In this document: positions 22,257 through 28,640 of the stretch, piece by piece
Layout: each line of letters begins with the position of its first letter
How positions within the stretch are numbered: position 1 is the stretch's first letter
Virus record (IMG/VR): IMGVR_UViG_3300027747_001521
Location: 1 to 32,503 of that record
Direction: 5' to 3' (one strand)
DNA length: 32,503 nucleotides
From: a virus
Translations under genes and position numbers: made by a program
Notes under the pieces: model-generated
What the model saw: only the letters and a program-made list of their open reading frames with translations
Databases searched by the model: none
Told to the model about the DNA's origin: nothing

Positions 22257-22918
22257 TGTTTGCCTTTCGGTTTATCGTCATCTTTAATAGTCATCTTAAA
22301 TCCAGTAGCGGCAGCTTTGTGGTACACTACAATGCCTTCTGGATTCATGTATTCTGGTGCAGCTACGCTGCCCAAATCCGCAAGTCGGTTTAATTCACTT
22401 CTTGCGGCAAGAGTGCTGAATAATCCATCATACAGTACAGGAACCACCTTGCAGCAAACAGGCGCGTGTTCGGTGAATTTTGGTTCTGCCTTTGGATTGT
22501 CCTGCTCGATTGCATACGTTGGCTGGTCATGCTCAACCCAACGGGCCGCATTGAAAAGGCTGAAGAATCGCTCGCCGTTCTTAAAGCCGTAGCCGCGCTG
22601 GATACCGCTGCCCCACCACTCGCCAAAGTGATGGCCTTCGCCTAATCCGCGCAAAGCAATTTGATTTTCTTTCACCCATTGAGCAAATCCAAAATTATCG
22701 TTTTGGGGGTTAATCCAGCGGGTGCGACTTCCTGCATACATTGCTATAGCTCTGTGGTCTTTATCGCTAACCCACGCATCAATAATGTTTCTGTTGTCCT
22801 GTTCGTCTAAGTGACAAATATAGATACTGGCGTTCGTGCCGTCGATTTTTTCAGTAATCAGGCAATCGCGGCGGAGGCGAGCCATTTTCGGGAATGGTTT
22901 GAATTCTAGTGTGTTCAT
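22253..22918 (-). CDS. RNA ligase (T4 Rnl2-like)
   Basis: The 221-residue protein has the nucleotidyltransferase motifs in order: TEKIDGTNAS with nucleophile Lys24 (motif I), FGEWWGSGIQRGYG (near motif III), PEGIVVYH (motif IV) and FKMTIKD (motif V). These enzymes adenylylate a lysine and seal RNA ends, often in repair of tRNAs cleaved by host defences. It lacks the extra C-terminal domain of larger ligases, as do many phage versions. The ATG overlaps the stop of the two-helix membrane protein. No polynucleotide kinase is seen in the window. Confidence 0.85.
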   Translation of the reverse strand: MNTLEFKPFPKMARLRRDCLITEKIDGTNASIYICHLDEQDNRNIIDAWVSDKDHRAIAMYAGSRTRWINPQNDNFGFAQWVKENQIALRGLGEGHHFGEWWGSGIQRGYGFKNGERFFSLFNAARWVEHDQPTYAIEQDNPKAEPKFTEHAPVCCKVVPVLYDGLFSTLAARSELNRLADLGSVAAPEYMNPEGIVVYHKAAATGFKMTIKDDDKPKGKQ

Positions 22919-23094
22919 ATTTTTGGTGGGTAGTTATCGTCATCGTTTCCTCCAACTGCTGCGTGCCACAGAGTAGCAGTAACTAAGGCAATGAAGATCC
23001 AGATTAGGCCAAAGGTTATTACTTCTTTCATTGTAGTCAGCGTTATTGAAGCGGCAAAGATCCCTATTAGGAAGAATGTTGCTGCTTCTTTCAT
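22915..23094 (-). CDS. Two-helix membrane protein with internal duplication (59 aa)
   Basis: The product consists of two tandem related halves, MKEAATFFLIGIFAASITLTT and MKEVITFGLIWIFIALVTAT (shown in parts: MKE, TF, LI, IF and A-x-x-T are shared), each with one membrane-spanning stretch, followed by a hydrophilic tail GGNDDDNYPPKI. ATGA overlaps join it to both neighbours. It could be an early membrane-associated protein or a second holin-like protein; the function is unknown. Confidence 0.6.
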   Translation of the reverse strand: MKEAATFFLIGIFAASITLTTMKEVITFGLIWIFIALVTATLWHAAVGGNDDDNYPPKI

Positions 23095-23333
23095 TTTGTT
23101 TTCCTTAGTAGTCTAGCCGTTTTCTCAGCAATGCTTTTTGGCTGCGCTACGAACTGCTTGCCTTTGGCGTTACCTTCAGCTTTTGCTTTGTTGGTAGCCG
23201 CTTTCTCTGACGCGCTTAACTTATCCCATGCTTTATCAGGTAAGTACCGCTTCTTGCCTCCACTCGGCTTGCCGTCAGAGGTACGCCATTTCTGGTCGCC
23301 CCAATCTTTAAGTGATTTCTGTGGGTCTTTCAC
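23091..23333 (-). CDS. DUF5872-like basic protein (80 aa)
   Basis: The sequence follows the pattern of a small Lys-rich domain known from phages and large algal viruses: SLKDWGDQKWRTSDGKPS, RYLPDKAWDKLS, AATNKAKAEG and KGKQFVAQP with a terminal basic helix. The start is GTG, overlapping the previous TGA (GTGA). Function of the family is unknown; the charge suggests nucleic-acid binding. The domain named by memory should be confirmed with a profile. Confidence 0.65.
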   Translation of the reverse strand: MKDPQKSLKDWGDQKWRTSDGKPSGGKKRYLPDKAWDKLSASEKAATNKAKAEGNAKGKQFVAQPKSIAEKTARLLRKTK

Positions 23334-23512
23334 TTATAACCTCCTCCCTTTTTCTTGTACTCTGTTGCGAGTAGCTGTGCCTTACGGGCGGACCACTCGT
23401 TAGGGTCGCCGCCTTTTGTTCCTGCTTTGATTTTCTCAAAGAGGGCTTTACGCATAGTGGGCTTAGTGTAATTGCCAGCAGCGTTTACTGTCGATTTGGT
23501 TTTCTTTTCCAT
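23330..23512 (-). CDS. Partner of DUF5872-like protein (60 aa)
   Basis: The C-terminal 40 residues (MRKALFEKIKAGTKGGDPNEW, SARKAQLLATEYKKKGGGYK) follow the pattern KIKAGxKGGxPGxWSARKAQLLxxEYxxxGGGYK, which in other genomes often lies directly before a DUF5872-type domain in one polypeptide. Here the two parts are separate genes joined by a GTGA overlap. Highly basic. Unknown role. Confidence 0.65.
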   Translation of the reverse strand: MEKKTKSTVNAAGNYTKPTMRKALFEKIKAGTKGGDPNEWSARKAQLLATEYKKKGGGYK

Positions 23513-23613
23513 AGTGTTTTTAGGTGAGAAGGTCAGCGTGTGCGGTTAGCGACGCACGTTTCCCTGTTTATCGGTCAGGGCGACTTCGGTCGAGTCGAAC
23601 GCTGTTTTGTTAT
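23513..23613 (-). other. Intergenic segment with small stem-loops and a protein-like frame
   Basis: On the plus strand, CCCTG...CAGGG (about 23563-23581) and CGAC-TTCG-GTCG can form small stems. On the minus strand a frame without ATG reads NNKTAFDSTEVALTDK then QGNVRR-stop, with balanced composition. It could be a gene remnant, a structured leader or chance. No promoter was recognised. Confidence 0.3.
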
Positions 23614-23805
23614 TTAAGGATAAAATTTAAACTCTGTAATAGGTTCACCCAATTCAATACCCCTAAAAGAATCGTGTTTTGGTAAAACCCCCATAAAAGG
23701 GTTCTTCCAATTATCTGAAAGTTTGGCTTTTGATAGATCAAACCCTAAAGAGTCTTCAATAGCTTGTTTCCATTCGGGGCTAGTGAGTACTTCGTCTATG
23801 TTCAT
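23614..23805 (-). CDS. Small acidic early protein (63 aa)
   Basis: A short protein (MNIDEVLTSPEWKQAIEDSLG...) with an N-terminal helix and a C-terminal strand ending EFKFYP. The ATG overlaps the preceding stop (ATGA). No family recognised. Confidence 0.5.
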   Translation of the reverse strand: MNIDEVLTSPEWKQAIEDSLGFDLSKAKLSDNWKNPFMGVLPKHDSFRGIELGEPITEFKFYP

Positions 23806-24014
23806 GGCTTTCCTGTATAAAACGGATGTTCCTTAATCCGCGCTTGCAGCTCTTCAGCAAGCGCAGAGTCTTTGTTGTTCACCGCTTCATGGAACTTTGC
23901 TAAAAGCAAAGGCCACGATTCAGGTTTCTTGATGCTGTCGTATGCGGCACGGAATGCTTTGCCCTTTACGGCGCGTGGCAAATCCCCTTTTCCTGCTCCA
24001 GTTCCAAATGACAT
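23802..24014 (-). CDS. Small phage protein with TGAGKGDLPR start (70 aa)
   Basis: From the ATG at 24014 the product begins MSFGTGAGKGDLPRAVKGKAFRAAYDSI, matching a recurrent phage/bacterial small-protein opening (GKGDxPRxV...F/YRxxYDxI). The rest is a helix pair. No function is known for the family. A longer frame starts with TTG at 24044 inside the possible -10 box and was not used. Confidence 0.65.
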   Translation of the reverse strand: MSFGTGAGKGDLPRAVKGKAFRAAYDSIKKPESWPLLLAKFHEAVNNKDSALAEELQARIKEHPFYTGKP

Positions 24015-24041
24015 TGTGTGGTGTGTTTTGTTTCGCACCAC

Positions 24042-24070
24042 CAACTACCAGACAAGCCTCAGACCGTCAA
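24042..24070 (-). promoter_or_regulatory. Possible internal early promoter
   Basis: TTGACG at 24070-24065, a 17-nt spacer and TAGTTG at 24047-24042. The -35 box is good and the -10 is poor. It lies in one of the few gaps in the operon, upstream of the ATG at 24014. Confidence 0.25.
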
Positions 24071-24079
24071 TACTTTTTT

Positions 24080-24313
24080 TCAGAAAAATAATTCGTCCTC
24101 TAAGAGGGCGATCAATTCATTGAAAGTTTCAGCGGATTCAATGATCGCGTCACTCTCAAGATCGAACTCTTGCTGCACCATTCGACAGAACTGATCAAAC
24201 TCTTCAGGCTCAAAGAACGCCTCAAATTCCTCACGGTAAGGGAACGTGATTGGATGGCGGAAGATGTCCTCCAGCATTGCTGAGAGAGCTTCAATGATAT
24301 AGAGTCGGTTCAT
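24080..24313 (-). CDS. Very acidic small protein (77 aa)
   Basis: The product has about 20 Glu/Asp residues (EEFEAFFEPEEFDQF, ELIALLEDELFF) and few basic ones, on predicted helices. Such acidic phage proteins can act as DNA mimics or inhibitors of host factors, but nothing here proves it. The ATG overlaps the stop of the resolvase gene. Confidence 0.55.
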   Translation of the reverse strand: MNRLYIIEALSAMLEDIFRHPITFPYREEFEAFFEPEEFDQFCRMVQQEFDLESDAIIESAETFNELIALLEDELFF

Positions 24314-24813
24314 TGTCTATGGTGTAGATAGTATCGGGCTATTAACGCAGAGTCAACTATTCCATCATGGGGCACTTTGCTCCTGCTTGTAGCAAGCCAG
24401 TTCTCGTCAGGCCAGTACTGTTGTGCCTTAGCAAGCGCAACAACTTTGGTCTGCCCCTTTGCAAGACGCTTGCCTAACTCGACATCCTGCCATTCCTTAA
24501 CCTGTATCCTGTACGTTGAATACAGGACCGTCTCGCAGAGACCGATGATCTTGCCAAATGAGATGCTCATGGATCTCATGGCTTGTGAGGACTTCGCGTG
24601 CCTCAGTGGTTCTTCAATCGCGATGGCAGTGCTCAACGGCGAGAACTGATCAAGCCAGTACAGAACGCCTTTGACGTAGACTTCAGGCTTGTCACCTACT
24701 TTCTGAGTGGGCATTGGAGTGAAGTCAATGACAGATCCGTCGAAGCTACTGATAGCGCACAAGCCACCGCTCACGCCGTTGTCAATACCTACGATGACCT
24801 GCACGTCGTTCAC
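24310..24813 (-). CDS. RuvC-like Holliday junction resolvase
   Basis: The RNase H-like fold is indicated by GIDNGVSGGL (Asp11), AIEEP (Glu67/Glu68) and HDGIVDSALIA (Asp150, Asp154) in a 167-residue protein, the order of catalytic acids in RuvC. Such enzymes cut four-way junctions and can debranch concatemeric phage DNA before packaging, which fits the position beside the small terminase gene. The start is GTG, overlapping the terminase TGA (GTGA). Confidence 0.85.
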   Translation of the reverse strand: MNDVQVIVGIDNGVSGGLCAISSFDGSVIDFTPMPTQKVGDKPEVYVKGVLYWLDQFSPLSTAIAIEEPLRHAKSSQAMRSMSISFGKIIGLCETVLYSTYRIQVKEWQDVELGKRLAKGQTKVVALAKAQQYWPDENWLATSRSKVPHDGIVDSALIARYYLHHRQ

Positions 24814-25397
24814 TCGATTTCTTCCGCTTCGACAACTACGCTCGACCCACCGTTTGCAGCTTTGGCATTGTTGAGTATTGAAATATCAATCGAGAGACCG
24901 CCGCTGCTACCGCTGCCACCTTTGGGGTTCAAGCCTAAGTTACGGCGGATAAGCTGGTCTAGCTCCGACAACTCACGCACAGTCCTCGGACCTCTGACGT
25001 TCATCAGGTTGTCGCGTAGCATCTTGATTGCAGATGCGGCGACGTAGGCTTGGTACTTATCGGAAGGGCTTGCCTGATTCTCGGCAACTTCTAAGAGGGT
25101 TTGCTGCTCTTCGTCGCGTGCGTTGAGTCTTGAATCCGTTACGACGCTAGCGGCGACGTCTTCCAGATTCTTCTCAAAGGGTTCCCTTTCAGGTTCGTCG
25201 GTGGGTGCAGAAACATTGGCGAGCCAACGGCATATGGTGTCAAAGCTAACGCCCAACTCTTCGGCAATGCGGACCTTCTTCCAGCCCTCGGCAAATAGCT
25301 GCTTGGCACGAACTACCTTATCTGCTCTTGCCTGACGCTTCTCAGCTTCGACTTGAGCTTTGGTCTGTTTTGGTTTCTTGCTTCCGATCTTTCGCAC
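24810..25397 (-). CDS. Terminase small subunit
   Basis: I chose GTG at 25397 (195 residues) because the longer frame starts with a TTG inside the promoter spacer. A helix-turn-helix lies near the N-terminus (AKQLFAEGWKKVRIAEELG then SFDTICRWLA), as expected for a DNA-recognition subunit. A middle helical region would form the oligomer and the C-terminus is Gly/Ser/Ala-rich and acidic. The protein selects viral DNA for packaging. It lies head to head with the large subunit on the opposite strand, an unusual layout. It is the first gene of the minus operon. Confidence 0.75.
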   Translation of the reverse strand: MRKIGSKKPKQTKAQVEAEKRQARADKVVRAKQLFAEGWKKVRIAEELGVSFDTICRWLANVSAPTDEPEREPFEKNLEDVAASVVTDSRLNARDEEQQTLLEVAENQASPSDKYQAYVAASAIKMLRDNLMNVRGPRTVRELSELDQLIRRNLGLNPKGGSGSSGGLSIDISILNNAKAANGGSSVVVEAEEIE

Positions 25398-25406
25398 AAC
25401 GAGTCG

Positions 25407-25435
25407 AGATAAACGCAAAAACAATTACTTGTCAA
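25407..25435 (-). promoter_or_regulatory. Early operon promoter
   Basis: On the minus strand TTGACA at 25435-25430, a 17-nt spacer and TTATCT at 25412-25407. It overlaps the -35 box of the opposing promoter. Transcription would begin near 25400, just before the GTG at 25397, and could drive the entire minus-strand operon. Confidence 0.55.
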
Positions 25436-25457
25436 ACCTTTTTTATTTTGGTAGGGT
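25429..25457 (+). promoter_or_regulatory. Large-terminase promoter, near-leaderless
   Basis: TTGTCA at 25429-25434, a 17-nt spacer and TAGGGT at 25452-25457, then ATG at 25465. Upstream bases AATTACTTG are also found before the promoter at 27787. The AGGG in the -10 could double as a weak Shine-Dalgarno, so a leadered start from elsewhere remains possible. Confidence 0.4.
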
Positions 25458-25464
25458 CAATCGT

Positions 25465-27276
25465 ATGGGCAGGCCCAAGAAACAGAATCCAGATAAGATT
25501 ACTAATTCAGTACTGGAGCCGAGGATTGATTCCGTAAGCAAGAAGATGGATGTCGGTGGGTACCTGATCCCCATCACCAGTACGCTTACCGCTTTGCTGT
25601 GGGGCTTTGCGAACCATCCGTCACCGAAGGCTCGTGAGTTCTACTTCTGGCGCGTTGCGGACCTATTGTGGAACAAGGACGACCTGCCTGAACACATGTT
25701 TGTCCGTCATCCGTGGGCAGACAAGATCGTTCACGAGTGCATCAACAACAAGTATCTTGCAATTGGTGGGGCTGCATCGTCAGGCAAATCACATACCCTT
25801 GCAGGTTATGGCATCATCAGTTGGCTTGCCGCTCCGAGGGACACGCTCGTCTTGATGACCTCAACCACTTTGCGTGAGGCTCGTAAGCGGGTGTGGGGTT
25901 CCGTGATCTCTTTGTTGTCCGTCATTGACGGAGCACCGATAAACATTCGGGACTCGATTGGCTCTGCAAACTACGTCGATGAGAACGGGCAGACCTTTGA
26001 TAGGGCTGGCTTGTCGTTGATTGCTGCCGAAAAAAGCAGGACGCGTGAGGCTATCGGCAAGTTCATCGGTCTTAAACAGAAACACGTCATCTTGATTGGT
26101 GACGAGTTGGGCGAACTCTCGCCAGCCATTAAGCAAGCGGCACTCGCCAACTTGAGTAAGAATCCGAGATTTGAGTTTAAGGGCGCGAGTAACCCCTCAA
26201 GTCGCTTCGATGCATTCGGTGACTGGTCTACGCCAAAAGACGGATGGGAGTCGGTCACGCCCGAAGTGGATGACGAGTGGGTCACAAAGTGGGGTGGCAA
26301 ATACATCCGACTCGACGGCGAACGTAGCCCTAACGTGCTTGCAGGACAGACTCTGTACCCATTCTTACCTACGACCGAAAAGATTGAGGAGGATAAAGCC
26401 CTCTTAGGAGAGACGAGTAGGGCGTACTATCGAATGGTTCGTGCCGTCTTCTTTGACTCAGACGAGAACGAAGGCATCTACGGCGAAGCGGAAATGATCA
26501 AGTCAGGCGCAACGAAGTCATGGGACTTCAGTGGTCCGACGACGCTGATTGCAGGAGTCGATCCAGCCTTTACAAATGGCGGGGACAGGACGGTCATGTA
26601 CACGGCAAGGGTTGGTACGTTCACTAATGGGCAATACGGCTTAAAGTTTGAGGACTTCATCACACTAAACGACGACACAACAAATAAGGCTGTGCCGAGG
26701 ACATATCAGATCGTGCATCAGATTCGGGATCACTGCCTCAAGTTTGGCATTAAGCCTGAAAACGTAGCGATTGACTCTACAGGAGCAGGCTCGCCGTTTT
26801 GTGACGTGCTTGCAGGCGAGTGGTCAGATCAGTTCTTGCGCGTGCAGTTCGGTGGCAAAGCATCGGAGCGTAGGGTAAGCATGAACAGTCAGCTTACTGG
26901 CGAGGAGTTGTACACCAATCGAGTCTCAGAGCTTTGGTTCGTCGGCAAGGAGTTTATGCGGACGCAACAGATCTGTGGCATTAACGCCGATCTTGCAAAG
27001 GAAATGTGTACGAGACGCTACGATATGGTCAAGTCTGGCACGTTGAAGGTGAAGGTCGAGACCAAAGCAGAACTCAAGCAGCGTTCAGGCCAGTCGCCTG
27101 ACATCGCGGACGCAGCGTTTATTGCACTCGATCTGGCAAGACAGAGGCACGGACTGGTCGCGGTTGACGCGCCGAAGAACAAGGAGCACACAATGTTTGG
27201 CGCAAGACAGCCACGCACGCTGAGAGATCTTGATGTCGTAAGCAGGTCAAAACACTCTCATGCGATCTACGATTGA
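25465..27276 (+). CDS. terL: Terminase large subunit
   Basis: The 603-residue protein has an ATPase with Walker A GGAASSGKS (around 101-109) and Walker B VILIGDE (208-214), and a nuclease domain with AGVDPAF (Asp366), AIDSTGAG and SPDIADAAF carrying the later acidic residues. It powers DNA translocation into the prohead and cuts the concatemer. The ATG at 25465 begins MGRPKKQNPDK; a longer frame starts with TTG inside the small-subunit gene and was rejected. It is followed by an AT-rich hairpin. Confidence 0.95.
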   Translation: MGRPKKQNPDKITNSVLEPRIDSVSKKMDVGGYLIPITSTLTALLWGFANHPSPKAREFYFWRVADLLWNKDDLPEHMFVRHPWADKIVHECINNKYLAIGGAASSGKSHTLAGYGIISWLAAPRDTLVLMTSTTLREARKRVWGSVISLLSVIDGAPINIRDSIGSANYVDENGQTFDRAGLSLIAAEKSRTREAIGKFIGLKQKHVILIGDELGELSPAIKQAALANLSKNPRFEFKGASNPSSRFDAFGDWSTPKDGWESVTPEVDDEWVTKWGGKYIRLDGERSPNVLAGQTLYPFLPTTEKIEEDKALLGETSRAYYRMVRAVFFDSDENEGIYGEAEMIKSGATKSWDFSGPTTLIAGVDPAFTNGGDRTVMYTARVGTFTNGQYGLKFEDFITLNDDTTNKAVPRTYQIVHQIRDHCLKFGIKPENVAIDSTGAGSPFCDVLAGEWSDQFLRVQFGGKASERRVSMNSQLTGEELYTNRVSELWFVGKEFMRTQQICGINADLAKEMCTRRYDMVKSGTLKVKVETKAELKQRSGQSPDIADAAFIALDLARQRHGLVAVDAPKNKEHTMFGARQPRTLRDLDVVSRSKHSHAIYD

Positions 27277-27334
27277 GGTCTTAGAATGGGCTTTTCTACA
27301 CGGCAGGAAAATCTGAAGAGTTTCCCAAACTACT

Positions 27335-27403
27335 GTAATTCATAATAATTCAGTAATTCAGAAGAAATTAAAAGAACTGAATTAGTGAGTTAATATGAAT
27401 TAC
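27335..27403. terminator. AT-rich hairpin between convergent genes
   Basis: The arms 27335-27361 and 27377-27403 pair at 24 of 27 positions around a 15-nt A-rich loop. It lies between the stop of the large terminase gene and the stop of the opposing peptidase-like gene, where a bidirectional terminator is expected. It is weak in GC and lacks a clean T-run, so termination is inferred from position. Confidence 0.5.
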
Positions 27404-27445
27404 CTAAAGGAGAGAGTATTTATAGGTATCCTGTAGCGGAAATTT

Positions 27446-27736
27446 TCAGAGCTTGCCTGAGACCTTATCCCAAGCAGGCCAGAAGATCTCGTCGAGAGCG
27501 CGAACGATAGGCTCTTGCTCATATCTTTCGCTCCAGCTTACGCCTGAGATGCACAGCGATGCCTCAACCATTTCGTGCCGTAGGGTTTCGCGCAAGAGCT
27601 TCTTGTCCTTAACCGTATCCTTATCCAGTTCGATGATCTTCTTATCAGGAAGGTATTGCCCGTACGGATCGCCGCTAAGGTCCTTGACCTTAATCGGAAT
27701 CCTGTACCCTGCAATTTGAACGCTCTTCGGAACCAC
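27446..27736 (-). CDS. Small metallopeptidase-like protein (96 aa)
   Basis: The centre of the protein is LLRETLRHEMVEASLCISG, resembling the zinc helix of compact phage and ImmA/SprT-type peptidases, but with Glu where a second His is usual (HEMVE). Strands before it (GYRIPIKVKDLSG, KKIIELDKDTV) and a C-terminal helix (EPIVRALDEIFWPAWDKV) fit the small fold. A substrate cannot be named. Start is GTG. It is a lone minus-strand gene between terminase and virion genes, with its own promoter. Confidence 0.55.
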   Translation of the reverse strand: MVPKSVQIAGYRIPIKVKDLSGDPYGQYLPDKKIIELDKDTVKDKKLLRETLRHEMVEASLCISGVSWSERYEQEPIVRALDEIFWPAWDKVSGKL

Positions 27737-27775
27737 TGATGAAGCGTACAGGATTCAGGATACAAGGTACAGGGT
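27698..27775. repeat. Inverted and tandem TACAGG-type repeats
   Basis: AATCCTGTAC (27698-27707) is the reverse complement of GTACAGGATT (27746-27755). The latter is followed by further CAGGATAC and GGTACAGGG blocks up to 27775. Related TATCCTGTA sites occur at 27427-27435 and 24505-24513. The cluster lies at and upstream of the start of the metallopeptidase-like gene, so it may be an operator. Confidence 0.45.
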
Positions 27776-27792
27776 AAAATAATTACTTGCAA
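27764..27792 (-). promoter_or_regulatory. Promoter of metallopeptidase-like gene
   Basis: TTGCAA at 27792-27787, a 17-nt spacer and TACCTT at 27769-27764. This leaves a leader of about 20 nt to the GTG at 27736. The -35 box is shared with the opposing promoter because TTGCAA is a palindrome. Confidence 0.4.
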
Positions 27793-27815
27793 TTTTGATT
27801 TGACTGGTGCATGAT
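27787..27815 (+). promoter_or_regulatory. Virion-gene promoter, near-leaderless
   Basis: TTGCAA at 27787-27792, a 17-nt spacer and CATGAT at 27810-27815, with GTG at 27823. AATTACTTG precedes it, as at the large-terminase promoter. It would drive the plus-strand genes to the end of the window. Confidence 0.4.
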
Positions 27816-27822
27816 TCCGTGA

Positions 27823-28113
27823 GTGCCTACTCAATTCAAAAGAACCCCAGATGGTAAGATCAAATACCACGGCGAGATTTTTGCTGGCTTCAACAAGCCG
27901 AAGAAGGCACCTGCTGGAGACCCTAAGAAGTACGTGGTGCTCGCTAAGGATGGCTCTAAGGTCGCCAAAGTTAAGTTTGGGCAAAGGGGCTACCAAGACT
28001 TCTTGCAGCACCATGACAGCAAACGTCGCGCTAATTTCAAGTCTCGCATGAACTGTTCATCTGAGAAGGACAAAACAACCCCTAAGTGGTGGGCTTGCCA
28101 CTACAACTGGTAA
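27823..28113 (+). CDS. Basic phage protein, first gene of virion block (96 aa)
   Basis: GTG start. The protein has an N-terminal beta region with many Lys (KYHGEIFAGFNKPKKAP, YVVLAKDGSKVAKVKFGQ) and a C-terminal segment RRANFKSRMNCSSEKDKTTP-KWWACHYNW in which two Cys and three Trp resemble a conserved end seen in small phage proteins near head genes. A metal site is possible. The exact role is unknown; basic charge and location suggest DNA packaging or virion association. Confidence 0.6.
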   Translation: MPTQFKRTPDGKIKYHGEIFAGFNKPKKAPAGDPKKYVVLAKDGSKVAKVKFGQRGYQDFLQHHDSKRRANFKSRMNCSSEKDKTTPKWWACHYNW

Positions 28114-28128
28114 CACTAATAATTGATT

Positions 28129-28629
28129 ATGGCTATGCAACAACCCTCGTTTTTCAATAATGCTAAACCTACGTATAGCAATAATGGAATGTCTTTATAC
28201 GGTGGGTTTGATTCTAAGAAAAAATTAGAAGAGGCACAGTATCAATCAGGCATCCGTCTGCAACCAATGCAAGAGAAAGCGGATTACGGCGGGTTGCGTA
28301 ATAAGTCTTTCGGTCAAGATGATGCCTATGCTAGCGGTATTGAAAAATCTGCAATGGATCAGATCCGCAGAAACCGCCTTTCTACTGAGGTAGATAGGAA
28401 ATTAAAAATGGCTGATGCTGGTACTCTGTTTAACCCGAAACAAAAAGGCGGTGCTGGATATATGAAAGGAATGTACGAAACTCCTGAGCAACAACAAGAT
28501 CACATTAGTTACCTTCGGCAACTCCAAGCAATGAACAAAGCAGCATCTGCTGCAAACCCTTACCAGTACCAAGCACCTGCACCCAATATCCCCTTTGATA
28601 ACGGCACCAAAAAAGGGTACTACAAATAA
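28129..28629 (+). CDS. Virion-associated protein candidate (166 aa)
   Basis: I chose ATG 28129 over the in-frame TTG at 28123. The product is rich in Gln, Asn, Lys and Tyr, with little hydrophobic core (MAMQQPSFFNNAKPTYSNNG ..., YQYQAPAPNIPFDNGTKKGYYK at the end, split by Pro) and is probably partly disordered. It resembles flexible internal or linker proteins of podoviruses. No motif gives a function. Confidence 0.5.
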   Translation: MAMQQPSFFNNAKPTYSNNGMSLYGGFDSKKKLEEAQYQSGIRLQPMQEKADYGGLRNKSFGQDDAYASGIEKSAMDQIRRNRLSTEVDRKLKMADAGTLFNPKQKGGAGYMKGMYETPEQQQDHISYLRQLQAMNKAASAANPYQYQAPAPNIPFDNGTKKGYYK

Positions 28630-28640
28630 TCTAAACTACT

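Noticed and set aside
23588-23604. tRNA-like GTTCGACTC element on the minus strand
   Set aside because: The flanking bases do not form a T-arm stem and no anticodon or acceptor stem is found.
25360-25464. Upstream extension of the large terminase
   Set aside because: The extension starts with TTG, overlaps the small-terminase gene and both promoters, and its residues do not look like terminase sequence. ATG 25465 is preferred.
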